Notes under the pieces: generated by a model
The model's input: only the letters and a program-made list of their open reading frames with translations
Told to the model about the DNA's origin: nothing
The model's database searches: none
Shown here: piece after piece, positions 1 through 9,971 of the stretch
Numbering within the stretch: the first letter of the stretch is position 1
Layout of the letters: the number at the start of each line of letters is the position of its first letter
Translations under genes and position numbers: made by a program
DNA from: Ramlibacter sp.
GTDB lineage: Bacteria; Pseudomonadota; Gammaproteobacteria; Burkholderiales; Burkholderiaceae_C
Length of the DNA: 64,000 nucleotides
Reading direction: 5' to 3'
NCBI GenBank assembly: GCA_019635415.1
Contig: JAHBZN010000001.1
Location: 62,001-126,000, forward strand

Positions 1-578
1 GCCTGGTGCTCACGCGCATCGTGGTGGTCACCGCGCTGAGCTACGGCCTGTCGCAGTATGCGCTGGAGATGGTCATTCGCGTGCTGGTGCTGGAACTCAT
101 CCCGCTCACCGCGGCACTGTTCGTGGCCTTGCGTTGCACCTTGCCGCATGGCGCGGAGCTGGCCCGCATGCGCCGCGCGGGCGCGCTCGACGCGCTGCGC
201 CGCCAGGGGGTGGATCCCGTGGGGCGTGAGCTGCTGCCCCGCGTGGTGGCGGGCGTGTTCTCCACGGTCACGCTGGCGGCGCTGAGCTGCGTGGTGGCCA
301 TGGTGCTGGCCTACCTGGCTGTCTACGGCTTCAGCTGGGCCGGCCTGCCGGCCTACACGCGGATGTTCGGCCAGGTGTTCAATCCGGCGGTGACGCTGGT
401 GTTCGTCCTCAAGACCCTGTTTTTCAGCCTGGCCGTTTCGCTCATGCCGGCGGCCTCGGGCCTGTACCCGCGCGTGGCCAGCGGCAGCCGCACCAGCGCC
501 GAACTGCAGGTGCTGGTGCGGGTGTTCGCGGTGCTGCTGCTGATCGAGGTGGCGTCGCTGGTGGGCAACTACTATTGA
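1..578 (+). CDS. MlaE-type ABC transporter permease (5' end outside window)
   Basis: Partial gene: the reading frame is open to the window edge, so the GTG at 6 is only the first in-window start codon. About 190 residues are visible. They form hydrophobic membrane spans separated by a charged cytoplasmic loop (near RRAGALDALRRQGVDP), as in the C-terminal part of MlaE/YrbE permeases, and end in LVGNYY. It is followed at once by an MCE-domain gene and a small lipoprotein, the usual order in Mla-like systems that move phospholipid or other lipid between the membranes. The ATPase should lie upstream. Family assignment is firm; the exact substrate is inferred. Confidence 0.8.
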   Translation, partial: LVLTRIVVVTALSYGLSQYALEMVIRVLVLELIPLTAALFVALRCTLPHGAELARMRRAGALDALRRQGVDPVGRELLPRVVAGVFSTVTLAALSCVVAMVLAYLAVYGFSWAGLPAYTRMFGQVFNPAVTLVFVLKTLFFSLAVSLMPAASGLYPRVASGSRTSAELQVLVRVFAVLLLIEVASLVGNYY

Positions 579-583
579 GTGAC

Positions 584-1567
584 ATGACCGAACCTGACAA
601 GCCCAGCCCCGATGCCTTGCGGCCCGTGGCCCATGTGGAATTCAAGGCCCTGCTGCTGCTGGTCTTCACGGTGCTGCTGGTCGGCACGTCCGCGTTGTAC
701 CTGATGTACGCGCGGGGTGCGTTCGAGGCCACGCAGCGCCTGGTGCTGGTGGCTGACGACTCCGAGGGCGTGGTGGTGGGCATGAACCTGACCTTCTCGG
801 GCTTTCCCATTGGCCGGGTCCGCCGCATCGAGCTGGCCGAGGACGGCAATGCCCGCATCCTGGTGGATGTGCCCACCAAGGACGCCCACTGGCTGCGCCA
901 GTCCAGCGTGTTCACGCTGGTGCGCGGGGTGCTGGGCAACACCAACATCCGCGCCTACACGGGTGTGCTGACCGACCCTCCGCTGGAGGACGGCGCGGTG
1001 CGCACCGTGCTGCGCGGTGACACCACGGCCGAAATTCCCAAGGTGATCGCGTCGGCCCGGGAGCTGCTGGACAACCTCAACGCCCTGACCGCCGCCGACG
1101 GGGCGCTGGGCACCACGCTGGCTAACCTGCAGGCCACGACCGAAAAGCTCAACGGGCCGCGCGGCGCGCTGGGCGTGGTGGTGGGCAGCGACGCCGCCAA
1201 GATCAGCGCGGCGCTGGACCGCGCCAACACGCTGCTGGCGCGGCTCGACGGCCTGGCGTTGAAGGCCGACGGACTGGCTGGCAAGGCCGATGCCCAGGTG
1301 TTCGGCCCCGAGGGGGTGATGCGCGACATCAAGGCCGCCATTGGCCAGGTCAACGGCCTGCTGGCCGACACGCGGGACAGCCTGAAGAAGATGGACGCGG
1401 TGCTGGTCGAGGCCCAGGCCGTGGGCGCCAATGCGCGCGTGGCCACGGCCGACCTGGGCACGCTGCGCAATGAAGTGGAAGCCAACCTGCGCAAGGTCGA
1501 AAGCCTGGTCAACGAGATCAACCGCAAGTGGCCGTTCGCCCGCGACACGGAGATCAAGCTGCCATGA
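584..1567 (+). CDS. MCE/MlaD family substrate-binding protein
   Basis: Membrane-anchored periplasmic lipid-binding subunit of an Mla-like transporter. One N-terminal transmembrane helix (about residues 20-42) is followed by an MCE domain (roughly 45-125, with the GMNLTFSGFPIGRVRRIEL core) and a long helical, coiled-coil-like tail rich in Ala, Leu and Asn. ATG 584 was chosen; a TTG at 575 in the same frame overlaps the permease stop and is possible. The end overlaps the next ATG by four bases, so translation is probably coupled. The tail is typical of single-MCE proteins that dock to outer partners; the partner is not identifiable here. Confidence 0.82.
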   Translation: MTEPDKPSPDALRPVAHVEFKALLLLVFTVLLVGTSALYLMYARGAFEATQRLVLVADDSEGVVVGMNLTFSGFPIGRVRRIELAEDGNARILVDVPTKDAHWLRQSSVFTLVRGVLGNTNIRAYTGVLTDPPLEDGAVRTVLRGDTTAEIPKVIASARELLDNLNALTAADGALGTTLANLQATTEKLNGPRGALGVVVGSDAAKISAALDRANTLLARLDGLALKADGLAGKADAQVFGPEGVMRDIKAAIGQVNGLLADTRDSLKKMDAVLVEAQAVGANARVATADLGTLRNEVEANLRKVESLVNEINRKWPFARDTEIKLP

Positions 1568-2226
1568 GCCCACGCCACCTGCCACAGGCCCTGCTCGCCG
1601 TCGTGCTGGGGTTGCTGGGCGCCTGCGGCAACCAGCCCCCCGTGCCTGACTGGCAGATGGACGCCCAGGGCGCGCTGGCGCGCTTCACCAACGCCTACCT
1701 GGGGGGCAACGCCCGGGTCGAAGCGGCCGAGATGGCCCGGGCCCGCAGCGCGATTGCCAGCACGGGCAAGCCGGTGCTGATGGCGCGCGCCGAACTGACC
1801 CGGTGCGCGGCGCGCGTGGCCAGCCTCGTGCTGGCGCCGTGCGAGGCCTTCGAGCCGTTGCGCCCCGATGTGCCCGCTGCCGAGCGGGCCTATGCCGACT
1901 ATCTGGCGGGCCGCCTGGCGCCGGCTGACGTGGCACTGCTGCCGCCAGCGCAGCGTGCTGTGGCGGCCGGGGCCACCCGTGGCGGGGCGCTTCAGGCCAT
2001 TGCCGATCCGCTGTCGCGGCTGGTGGCGGCGGGGGTGCTGTTCCGCACCGGGCAGGCCAACCCGGAGGTGATGGCCGTGGCCACGCAGACGGCGTCCGAC
2101 CAGGGCTGGCGGCGCCCGCTGCTGGCCTGGCTGGGCGTGCAGCTGGAGCGCGCCCAGGCGGCAGGGGCTTCGGACGAGGTGGCGCGGCTGCGCCGCCGCA
2201 TCGCGCTGGTCACCCAGGAGCCCTGA
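1564..2226 (+). CDS. Lipoprotein, probable auxiliary component of the Mla-like transporter
   Basis: The protein begins MSPRHLPQALLAVVLGLLGAC, a signal peptide ending in an LGAC lipobox, so it should be lipidated at Cys21. The remainder is a helical Ala/Arg-rich periplasmic domain of about 200 residues with no catalytic motif I can recognise. The start overlaps the MCE gene stop (ATGA), which fixes the reading frame and argues for one operon. Small lipoproteins are common partners of MCE transporters (PqiC-like role), but the primary sequence here does not clearly match PqiC, so the function is inferred from position. Confidence 0.7.
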   Translation: MSPRHLPQALLAVVLGLLGACGNQPPVPDWQMDAQGALARFTNAYLGGNARVEAAEMARARSAIASTGKPVLMARAELTRCAARVASLVLAPCEAFEPLRPDVPAAERAYADYLAGRLAPADVALLPPAQRAVAAGATRGGALQAIADPLSRLVAAGVLFRTGQANPEVMAVATQTASDQGWRRPLLAWLGVQLERAQAAGASDEVARLRRRIALVTQEP

Positions 2227-2724
2227 GTGCAGGTGCCTTTTGCCGACCCCCTGACACAGCGCATGGTGGAGTTTCTCCGCAGCCTGGGGCTTCAGGTGCG
2301 GCGGGACGAGCTGGGCGACGACTGCTTTCTGCCCGGCCTGGCGCTGGAGGCGGGCACGCTGGTGGTGGATGAATCGCGGTTGAAGTACCCGGGGGACCTG
2401 CTGCATGAGGCCGGGCATCTTGCGGTGCTCACCACGGCCGAGCGGGCCCGCGTTGACGGCACGCTGGCGGCCGAGGGCGGCGAGGAGATGGGCGCGATCG
2501 CCTGGTCGTACGCGGCCGCGCGGCACCTGGGGCTGGACCTCGCCGTGCTGTTTCATCCGCAGGGGTACCGCGATGGGGCCGACGCCCTGCTCGAGAACTT
2601 TGCGCAGGGCCACTACGTGGGCGTGCCCTATCTGCAATGGCTGGGCCTGACGCTCGAACCCGGGCCGGCGGCGCTGCAGGGGTGCGCTCCCTACCCGCAC
2701 ATGCTGCGCTGGCTGCGCGAGTAG
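2227..2724 (+). CDS. Conserved protein with an HEXXH motif (possible metallopeptidase)
   Basis: The gene starts with GTG directly after the previous TGA, with CAGGAG nine bases upstream, so it is translationally linked to the Mla-like operon. The 165-residue protein carries LLHEAGHLAVL (HEAGH, an HEXXH zinc-binding signature) at about residues 58-68 and acidic residues downstream (GGEEMGAIAW) that could give the third zinc ligand. There is no signal peptide and no membrane span, so it is probably cytoplasmic. I do not recognise a named family. A zinc-dependent hydrolase is plausible from the motif but unproven. Confidence 0.55.
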   Translation: MQVPFADPLTQRMVEFLRSLGLQVRRDELGDDCFLPGLALEAGTLVVDESRLKYPGDLLHEAGHLAVLTTAERARVDGTLAAEGGEEMGAIAWSYAAARHLGLDLAVLFHPQGYRDGADALLENFAQGHYVGVPYLQWLGLTLEPGPAALQGCAPYPHMLRWLRE

Positions 2725-2745
2725 TTTTTGAGTCAAATGCGACCT

Positions 2746-2788
2746 TAGCCCTTGCCAGTCGGCCACTGTTAGCTATGAAATGTGTAGC
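2746..2788 (+). repeat. 43-nt dispersed repeat, copy A
   Basis: The core begins TAGCCCTTGCCAG, has GCTA at repeat positions 27-30 and ends with AGC at 41-43. Upstream is a TTGAGTCAAA box (2728-2737) eight bases before the core, shared with copy C. It lies between the HEXXH gene and dbpA. The frame starting one base before the core is open (LALASRPLLAMKCVA). Confidence 0.8.
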
Positions 2789-2827
2789 AATCAGGGTGAC
2801 TGAAGGCCCCGCACCGATAATCGGGGC

Positions 2828-4225
<1,398 letters not shown>

Positions 4226-4229
4226 GCGC

Positions 4230-4865
4230 TCAGCGCTTCGCGGCGGCGGCCACGGCCGCTGCGTTGGAGGCCGGAATGTTGCCCCGTGGCAGGGCGGTGC
4301 CGGCCTGGACCGCGGCCACCCACGCCTGCGTGGAAGTCACGGCCGCAAAGCGCGAGTGGAACACCACGCTGAACACCCGGTGGATCTCCTCGGCCGTGGC
4401 ACTGCCGGCATCGTTGGCGTAGGGCAGGGCGCCGCTGGCGTCGTGCAGGAACTCGGCCTGCAGGCCCCGGTGGGCGGCTTCGTAGAGGGTGGAGGCGTCG
4501 CAGTTGTGCGTCATGTAGCCCACCACGGTGAGGGTGTCAATCTGCTGCTGCTCGAGCCACTCGCCCAGGCCGGTGCCGGTGAAGGCGCTGGGCAGGTTCT
4601 TGTCCAGGCGCAGGCTGTGCGGGCGCCGCGCCACTTCGTCGTGCAGTTGCCAGGCGTGGGAGCCGTGGGCAAACAGCGGTGAGGTCTCGGGCGCGTTCTG
4701 CTGAATCACCACCACGGGAATGCCCGCGGCCTGCGCGGCGTCCATGGCCTGCGTGATGCGCGGCAGGCTGTCGGCCACCGGCGGATGTTCGATGCGCAGT
4801 CGGCCGGTGAAGTATTCGTTCTGCACGTCAATCACGAGGAGCGCGCGGCGCGGGGCTGAGGTCAT
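4230..4865 (-). CDS. Isochorismatase-family cysteine hydrolase
   Basis: 211 residues starting at MTSAPRRALLVIDVQNEYF; this ATG (4863-4865) has a CGGAGA Shine-Dalgarno, whereas the longer open frame upstream has no family similarity. The triad expected for the fold is visible: Asp in VIDVQNEYF, Lys in RLDKNLPSAF and Cys in GYMTHNCDASTLYEA. Relatives hydrolyse amides or isochorismate (nicotinamidase-like, carbamoylsarcosine-like). The GlxA-type regulator is transcribed divergently 107 bases away and may control it. The substrate cannot be read from the sequence. Confidence 0.82.
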   Translation of the reverse strand: MTSAPRRALLVIDVQNEYFTGRLRIEHPPVADSLPRITQAMDAAQAAGIPVVVIQQNAPETSPLFAHGSHAWQLHDEVARRPHSLRLDKNLPSAFTGTGLGEWLEQQQIDTLTVVGYMTHNCDASTLYEAAHRGLQAEFLHDASGALPYANDAGSATAEEIHRVFSVVFHSRFAAVTSTQAWVAAVQAGTALPRGNIPASNAAAVAAAAKR

Positions 4866-4972
4866 GGGGTTCTCCGGAAGGTCAATGCGGGGCGGGTTTG
4901 CCGCAAGCATTGTGGAGCGGGTCGGGGTCAGCTGAAAGTGGCCCGAATGACACAAATCGATAGAATCGGGCC

Positions 4973-5947
4973 ATGTCAATCCAGACCGTGGCGGTGGTGG
5001 CGTTCGACGGCATCAGCCCCTTTCATCTGTCGGTGCCCTGCATGGTGTTTGGCGACGACGTGGCCGGCGCCGGGGTGCCGCGCTTCCGGCTCGTGGTGTG
5101 CGCGGCCGAGCCGGGTGCGCTGCGCACCACAGCCGGCTTCACAGTCCAGGTCGATCGCGGGCTGGCCGCGCTGAGCCGGGCCGACATCGTGATCATGCCG
5201 TCATGGCACAGCCCGCGCGAGGGCCAGTGGCAGGATCCGCCGGCGGCATTGCTGCGGGCCCTGCGCGCGGCGCACCGGCGCGGCGCGCGCGTCGTCGGCC
5301 TGTGCCTGGGAGCCTTCGTGCTGGCCGAGGCGGGACTGCTCGACGGGCGGCCCGCCACCACGCACTGGGCCGTGGCGCCGCAGTTCGCGCAGCGCTATCC
5401 GCAGGTCGAGCTGCGCGCCGATGTGCTGTATGTGGACGACGCGGGCCTGCTCACCTCGGCCGGCACGGCGGCCGGCATCGACTGTTGCCTGCACCTGCTG
5501 CGCAGCGACCACGGCGCCGAGGCGGCAAGCCAGGTCGCGCGCCGCATGGTGGTGGCCCCGCACCGGCAGGGCGGGCAGGCGCAGTATGTGGAGCGGCCGC
5601 TGCCAACCTCCGGCGCCGACCACCGCCTGTCGACGGTGCTGGCCTGGGCCCAGCAGCACCTGGAACAGCCGCACACCCTGGACGGCCTGGCGCAGCGCGC
5701 GCTCATGACACGCCGGACCTTCACGCGGCATTTCCGGCGCGTGACCGGCACCACGGTCGGCCAATGGCTGCTGCACCAGCGGCTGGCGCGGGCGCGTCGC
5801 CTGCTCGAGACCACGGACCGGTCGGTGGAGCAGGTCGCAGGGGACGCCGGCTTCGGCTCCACGGCGTCACTGCGCCAGCAGTTCGCCGCCGTGCTGCATA
5901 CTTCGCCGATGACCTACCGGCGTGAATTCAGAGGGGTGGACACATGA
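4973..5947 (+). CDS. GlxA-type AraC-family transcriptional regulator with DJ-1/PfpI domain
   Basis: 324 residues. The N-terminal half (about 1-185) is a DJ-1/PfpI glutaminase-like sensor domain with its nucleophile-elbow Cys in GLCLGAFVLAEAG. The C-terminal 100 residues carry two AraC helix-turn-helices (TLDGLAQRALMTRRTFTRHF and SVEQVAGDAGFGS). Such regulators usually activate nearby catabolic genes. The divergent isochorismatase-fold hydrolase is the obvious candidate target, and the following gene overlaps its stop codon by four bases. The ligand is unknown. Confidence 0.85.
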   Translation: MSIQTVAVVAFDGISPFHLSVPCMVFGDDVAGAGVPRFRLVVCAAEPGALRTTAGFTVQVDRGLAALSRADIVIMPSWHSPREGQWQDPPAALLRALRAAHRRGARVVGLCLGAFVLAEAGLLDGRPATTHWAVAPQFAQRYPQVELRADVLYVDDAGLLTSAGTAAGIDCCLHLLRSDHGAEAASQVARRMVVAPHRQGGQAQYVERPLPTSGADHRLSTVLAWAQQHLEQPHTLDGLAQRALMTRRTFTRHFRRVTGTTVGQWLLHQRLARARRLLETTDRSVEQVAGDAGFGSTASLRQQFAAVLHTSPMTYRREFRGVDT

Positions 5948-6267
5948 GGCGGCGGGCCGTGGCCTGGCTGCTGGCCGCGGCGGCCTGGCCGGTGGTCGGC
6001 GGGGCGGCGCCTGCGCAGGCTTCACCGCAGGTGCCCGCACGCGCCGTCGCGCCCTGGCCCGACACGCCGAACACGCGCGAGTTTCGCCGCCGCGTGCTGG
6101 ATCTGGCCGTGCTTTACGGCACGTCGAGCGGGCTCGATCCGAACGGCTACCTGATTGCGACCACCGATCTGGGCGTCATCCGGCCGGGCTGCCATCGCGT
6201 GCGTGCGCGTACCAGCCTGGCGGGCACCGAAGTGGGCAACGAAGTGTTCGAGGTCTGCAAGCCATGA
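5944..6267 (+). CDS. Small exported protein of unknown function
   Basis: 107 residues with an N-terminal signal peptide (MRRRAVAWLLAAAAWPVVGG, cleavage probably after an AxA near residue 26). The mature domain of about 80 residues contains two cysteines, in RPGCHRVRART and at the very end (EVCKP), which could form a disulfide. ATGA overlap with the regulator upstream suggests co-transcription. I do not recognise the family. Periplasmic location is inferred from the signal peptide only. Confidence 0.55.
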   Translation: MRRRAVAWLLAAAAWPVVGGAAPAQASPQVPARAVAPWPDTPNTREFRRRVLDLAVLYGTSSGLDPNGYLIATTDLGVIRPGCHRVRARTSLAGTEVGNEVFEVCKP

Positions 6268-6292
6268 GGCATTTGCAAGTCTTTTCGGCTTG

Positions 6293-6335
6293 TAGCCCTC
6301 GCCAGGTGGCCGCATTGCGCTATTGATTCGATAGC
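6293..6335 (+). repeat. 43-nt dispersed repeat, copy B
   Basis: Same element as copy A: starts TAGCCCTCGCCAG, GCTA at positions 27-30, ends ATAGC, with GCTAT...ATAGC able to pair as a small hairpin. It fills most of the 84-base gap between the small exported protein and the TSUP permease. The phase-shifted frame is open (VALARWPHCAIDSIA). Confidence 0.8.
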
Positions 6336-6351
6336 AATCCACGGATCCCGC

Positions 6352-7077
6352 ATGGACTTCGCGTTGGTACTGCTGCTGGGCCTGGTGGCCGGCACGGTGG
6401 GCGGTGTGGTGGGCTTTGGCACCTCGATCATGCTGATGCCGGCCCTGGTGCTGGTGTTCGGTCCGCGCGAGGCCGTGCCCATCATGGCGGTGGCCAGCAT
6501 CATGGCCAACGCCTCGCGCGTGGCCGTGTGGTGGCGCGATGTGCACTGGCCGGCGGTGGCTGCCTACAGCGTGACGGCCATGCCCGCCGCGGCGCTGGGC
6601 GCGCTCACGCTGCTGCGCCTGCCGCCCGGCGTGGTGGAGGCTGTGCTCGGCGTGTTCTTCATCGCCATGATTCCGCTGCGCCGCTGGATGGCGGCGCGCC
6701 AGTGGACGCTGCGGCTGGGCCATCTGGCCCTGGTGGGCGCCGTGGTGGGCTACATCACGGGCATCGTGGTCAGCACCGGGCCGGTCAATGCGCCGTTCTT
6801 TCTGGCGTTCGGCCTGGTCAAGGGCGCTTACCTTTCCACCGAGGCGCTGGGCTCGCTGGCGGTCTATGTGGCCAAGGCAATCACGTTTCGCAGCCTGGGG
6901 GCCTTGCCCTGGGACGCGGTGCTCAAGGGGCTGATCATTGGCAGCGCCATCACCGCGGGCTCGTTCCTGGCCAAGCGCGTCGTGCTAAAGCTGGAGCCCG
7001 AAAAATTCCGACTGCTGATCGAGGGGCTGTTGCTGACCGCCGGTTTGACACTGTTGTGGGCGGCCTGGCGGGGGTGA
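6352..7077 (+). CDS. Sulfite exporter TauE/SafE family (TSUP) permease
   Basis: 241-residue integral membrane protein with about seven or eight hydrophobic spans and the TSUP hallmark glycine-rich start (LVAGTVGGVVGFGTSIMLMP). Length fits the family. Family members export sulfite, sulfoacetate or other organosulfur/organic acid anions (known). The ATG at 6352 follows repeat copy B closely, and no clear promoter is visible. The substrate cannot be inferred from the neighbours. Confidence 0.82.
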   Translation: MDFALVLLLGLVAGTVGGVVGFGTSIMLMPALVLVFGPREAVPIMAVASIMANASRVAVWWRDVHWPAVAAYSVTAMPAAALGALTLLRLPPGVVEAVLGVFFIAMIPLRRWMAARQWTLRLGHLALVGAVVGYITGIVVSTGPVNAPFFLAFGLVKGAYLSTEALGSLAVYVAKAITFRSLGALPWDAVLKGLIIGSAITAGSFLAKRVVLKLEPEKFRLLIEGLLLTAGLTLLWAAWRG

Positions 7078-7083
7078 GCGCCG

Positions 7084-7956
7084 TCAGGCCTGGCCGAGCA
7101 GGCGTTGGGCATTGAGGTAGGTGGGCACCTCCACCCACAGGCCATCGACCAGGGCGCGTTCCTCACCGCGGCTGCGCGCGGCTTCAAACGCGCTGACGAG
7201 ACGGCGGGCCGCGGCCAGTTCCGCCGGGCTGGGGCTGAGTGCCTCCTGCAGCGCGGCGGCATGGTCGGGTCGGACCAGGCTCTTGGCGCGGTAGCCCAGG
7301 CGTCGCGAATAGCGAGCTTCCTGCACCGCGCCCTCTGCGTCGCTGAAGGTATAGGGTGCATCCACCGGCTCGATGCCGGCGGCGCGGCATTCCAGCACGA
7401 AGCGGCGACGCGCGTAGTCGAGTTCCACCGCTTCGCGGCTGCGCTCGGCATGCAGGTCGGCTGCGAGGTCTTCGGCGCCCAGCAGTGCGTAGCGGACGCG
7501 CCGGCTGGCGGCCGCCATCTCGCGCACGCTGACCACGCCCAGGGCGGTCTCGCACACGGGCAGGATCTGCGTGACGCCCAGGGGCAGCCCGAGCGAGTGC
7601 TCCAGTGATGTCAAGGTGTCGTCCAGCGCCTGCATCTGGCGGGCGCTTGCGGCCTTGGGATAGGCCACGATGTCGGGCCGGGCCGGCATCACGGCCTGCA
7701 GGTCGGCCAGCCCCTCGGTGTCCAGCGGGTTGATGCGGACACAGGCGGTTGCGCCGGCCTCGCGCCAGCGCGCGTACAGGGCGGGCGCCAGGGCGCGCGC
7801 TTCGGCGCGGCGTTCGGGTGGAGTGAAGTCCTCGAGGTCCTGGATCAGCACCGCGGCGCCACTGGCCGCCATGGCTTCGTGGACGGCGGGCACGGCGCCA
7901 GCACCAAACAGCCAGGTGCGCAGCAGATCGGACGTGGGGTTCGCGGGATAGGGCAT
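7084..7956 (-). CDS. HpcH/HpaI aldolase or citrate-lyase-beta-like protein (CitE family)
   Basis: 290 residues with a TIM-barrel fold of the CitE/HpcH family: LIQDLEDFTPPERR (acidic, metal/phosphate-side loop), ACVRINPLDTE, VAYPKAAS, PVCETALGV and LLGAEDLAADL. These proteins cleave or form acyl-CoA adducts such as malyl-CoA or citramalyl-CoA. I chose ATG 7956 over the upstream ATG at 7992 because the latter lies inside the terminator of the histone-like gene. Genome context does not fix the substrate. Confidence 0.78.
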   Translation of the reverse strand: MPYPANPTSDLLRTWLFGAGAVPAVHEAMAASGAAVLIQDLEDFTPPERRAEARALAPALYARWREAGATACVRINPLDTEGLADLQAVMPARPDIVAYPKAASARQMQALDDTLTSLEHSLGLPLGVTQILPVCETALGVVSVREMAAASRRVRYALLGAEDLAADLHAERSREAVELDYARRRFVLECRAAGIEPVDAPYTFSDAEGAVQEARYSRRLGYRAKSLVRPDHAAALQEALSPSPAELAAARRLVSAFEAARSRGEERALVDGLWVEVPTYLNAQRLLGQA

Positions 7957-7993
7957 GGGCCCAGTATCGCAGGCCTCGCGTGCGCCGGGCATG

Positions 7994-8024
7994 AAAAAGC
8001 CCGGAGCCTTGCGGCACCGGGCTT
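7994..8024 (-). terminator. Intrinsic terminator of the histone-like gene
   Basis: Reading the minus strand, AAGCCCGG (8024-8017) pairs with CCGGGCTT (8004-7997), with further G/C pairing inside, and is followed by a run of T (8-strand complement of AAAAA at 7994-7998). It sits 24 bases after the histone-like stop codon. Confidence 0.82.
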
Positions 8025-8047
8025 GAAGCGGTTACCCGCTTGCAGTC

Positions 8048-8527
8048 TCAGGGCTTGCCGGCCGTGGGAAACGGCCAGGCAGCTTGCGGGTTCAGAGTGG
8101 TCTGAGCCGCAGGCGCCGGAGCAGCTGCAGGTTTTGCAGCAGGCTTGGCAGCGGGCTTTTTCGCAGCCTTCTTGGCAGCAGGCTTTTTCGCGGCCTTTTT
8201 GGCAGCGGGCTTTTTCGCTACCTTCTTGGCAGCGGCCTTTTTCGCAGGCGCCTTCTTGGCAGCGGCTTTCTTGGCCGGCGCCTTTTTGGCGGCTACCTTC
8301 TTGGCAGCGGGCTTCTTGGCGGCGACCTTCTTCGCTGCCGGCTTCTTGGCGACAACCTTCTTGGCTGCTACCTTCTTGGCCGGAGCGGCCTTCTTGGCGG
8401 CGACTTTTTTCGCTGCCGGCTTCTTGGCGGCAACCTTCTTGGCTGCTACCTTCTTTGCCGGGGCCTTCTTGGCGGCCGGCTTCTTCGCTGCGGCCTTCTT
8501 GGCGGCCGGTTTCTTTGCAGTTGCCAT
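8048..8527 (-). CDS. Histone H1-like, lysine/alanine-rich nucleoid protein
   Basis: 159 residues made almost entirely of Lys-Ala-Ala-Lys and Lys-Lys-Pro-Ala-Ala-Lys repeats, resembling the C-terminal domain of eukaryotic histone H1 and bacterial AlgP/Hc1-type proteins. It ends in a short non-repeat tail ([16 protein letters not shown]). ATG 8527 is preceded by AGGAGA; the open frame upstream is not similar. Expected role is non-specific DNA binding and compaction (family knowledge). It is transcribed alone downstream of nrdB and has its own terminator. Confidence 0.85.
   Translation of the reverse strand: MATAKKPAAKKAAAKKPAAKKAPAKKVAAKKVAAKKPAAKKVAAKKAAPAKKVAAKKVVAKKPAAKKVAAKKPAAKKVAAKKAPAKKAAAKKAPAKKAAAKKVAKKPAAKKAAKKPAAKKAAKKPAAKPAAKPAAAPAPAAQTTLNPQAAWPFPTAGKP
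8111..8521 (-). repeat. Degenerate tandem codon repeat encoding KKxAAKK units
   Basis: Within the histone-like gene the DNA is a chain of short repeats reading roughly GCCAAGAAGGTNGCNGCC on the minus strand, varying mainly at third positions. Repeat number is likely to vary between strains by slippage or recombination. Confidence 0.7.
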
Positions 8528-8556
8528 TCTCATTCTCCTAATCAAGTTGATCAACA

Positions 8557-8700
8557 TCAACCAAAGAAGCACTCCATGCCTGTTGGGGGCACGAAGCGAT
8601 CCATGGGGTTGGGTCTTGCGCCCAGCCTCATGAACACCGTGGCCCGCACTGCACCGGGCTCTCGGGCCAGGTTGTCAGCGCGGGTGAATTTCAAGCTCAT
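8557..8700 (-). CDS. Possible small ORF between nrdB and the histone-like gene
   Basis: A 47-codon open frame beginning [18 protein letters not shown] and ending ECFFG, in the 204-base gap between nrdB and the histone-like gene. It is in the same orientation as both. There is only a weak purine stretch upstream and no recognised family. It may simply be the 3' untranslated stretch of nrdB plus the promoter region of the histone-like gene; listed because nothing else explains this gap. Confidence 0.2.
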   Translation of the reverse strand: MSLKFTRADNLAREPGAVRATVFMRLGARPNPMDRFVPPTGMECFFG

Positions 8701-8731
8701 CGCAGTTGTCTCAAAGCATTCGCATGGAGGC

Positions 8732-9946
8732 TCAGTCCCAGGAAAGTGCGCCACCCGACTGGTACTCAATCACGCGGGTTTCGAAGAAGTTGCGCTCTTT
8801 CTTCAGGTCAATCATTTCGCTCATCCAGGGGAACGGGTTGGTCTCGTTCGGGAAGAGTTCCTCAAGGCCGATCTGCGTGGCGCGGCGATTCGCGATGTAG
8901 CGCAGGTAGCCCTTGAACATCGAGGCATTCATGCCGAGCACACCGCGCGGCATGGTGTCCTCGGCGTAGCGGTATTCGAGCTCGACGGCCTTGTGGAACA
9001 GGGCCTTGATCTCCGTCTTGAACTCGGCCGTCCAGAGGTGAGGGTTCTCGAGCTTGAGCTGGTTGATCAGATCAATGCCGAAGTTGCAGTGCATCGACTC
9101 GTCGCGCAGGATGTACTGGTACTGCTCGGCGGCGCCGGTCATCTTGTTCTGGCGGCCCAGCGCCAGGATCTGCGTGAAGCCGACGTAGAAGAACAGGCCT
9201 TCCATCAGGCAGGCGAAGACGATCAGGCTCTTGAGCAGCTTCTGGTCGGTCTCGGGCGTGCCGGTGTGGAAGTTGGGATCCATGATCGCGTCGATGAACG
9301 GAATCAGGAACTCATCCTTGTCGCGGATCGACTGCACCTCGTTGTAGGCGTTGAAGATCTCGCTTTCGTCCAGGCCCAGCGACTCGACGATGTACTGGTA
9401 GGCATGCGTGTGGATGGCTTCCTCGAAGGCCTGGCGCAACAGAAACTGGCGGCACTCGGGTGCCGTGATGTGGCGGTAGGTGCCCAGCACGATGTTGTTG
9501 GCGGCCAGCGAATCGGCGGTGACAAAGAAGCCAAGATTGCGCTTGACGATGCGGCGCTCGTCCTCGCTCAGGCCGTTCGGATCTTTCCACAGCGCGATGT
9601 CGCGCGTCATGTTCACTTCCTGCGGCATCCAGTGGTTGGCGCAGGTGGCGAGGTATTTTTCCCAGGCCCACTTGTACTTGAACGGCACCAGCTGGTTAAC
9701 GTCGGTCTGGCCGTTGATGATGCGCTTGTCGGCGGCATTGACGCGGCGCTGCGTCACAGGGCGGGCAGTGGCGGCAGCGGCGACGGATTGGGGCCTCATG
9801 GCGCCATCATCGAGCGCGCGCAACGCGGGCTGCGATGCCATGGACGTTTGCGAAAGAGGGGATGAATCCACCGCGCGGTTGCCGGGTGAACCGCTGTGCA
9901 GTGTTGTTGGCGATGAGGGCTTGACTTCTTCGTCCCAGGTCAACAT
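8732..9946 (-). CDS. nrdB: Ribonucleoside-diphosphate reductase class Ia, beta subunit
   Basis: 404 residues with a long (about 70-residue) polar N-terminal extension before the R2 core. Iron ligands are in place: Asp in [19 protein letters not shown] (Glu, His and, four residues on, the Tyr at the radical position), a second helix pair around [11 protein letters not shown], and [10 protein letters not shown]. The Tyr is present, so this is the tyrosyl-radical type and not the Chlamydia-like Phe variant. The C-terminal SGGALSWD tail would dock to NrdA. It lies 116 bases behind nrdA; the gap contains a long inverted repeat. Confidence 0.93.
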   Translation of the reverse strand: MLTWDEEVKPSSPTTLHSGSPGNRAVDSSPLSQTSMASQPALRALDDGAMRPQSVAAAATARPVTQRRVNAADKRIINGQTDVNQLVPFKYKWAWEKYLATCANHWMPQEVNMTRDIALWKDPNGLSEDERRIVKRNLGFFVTADSLAANNIVLGTYRHITAPECRQFLLRQAFEEAIHTHAYQYIVESLGLDESEIFNAYNEVQSIRDKDEFLIPFIDAIMDPNFHTGTPETDQKLLKSLIVFACLMEGLFFYVGFTQILALGRQNKMTGAAEQYQYILRDESMHCNFGIDLINQLKLENPHLWTAEFKTEIKALFHKAVELEYRYAEDTMPRGVLGMNASMFKGYLRYIANRRATQIGLEELFPNETNPFPWMSEMIDLKKERNFFETRVIEYQSGGALSWD

Positions 9947-9971
9947 AAGTTTTCCAATGCGTGAATTATGT

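Noticed and set aside
955..2766. 603-codon minus-strand frame
   Set aside because: Covers three well supported plus-strand genes with overlapping starts; no domain found.
7957..7992. Upstream ATG of the CitE-like gene
   Set aside because: It lies in the terminator of the histone-like gene and adds residues not expected for the family.
8084..9865. 593-codon plus-strand frame over the histone-like gene and nrdB
   Set aside because: Its start is the antisense of the KKxAAK repeat (poly-Leu/Arg/Ser), and the rest is antisense of nrdB.
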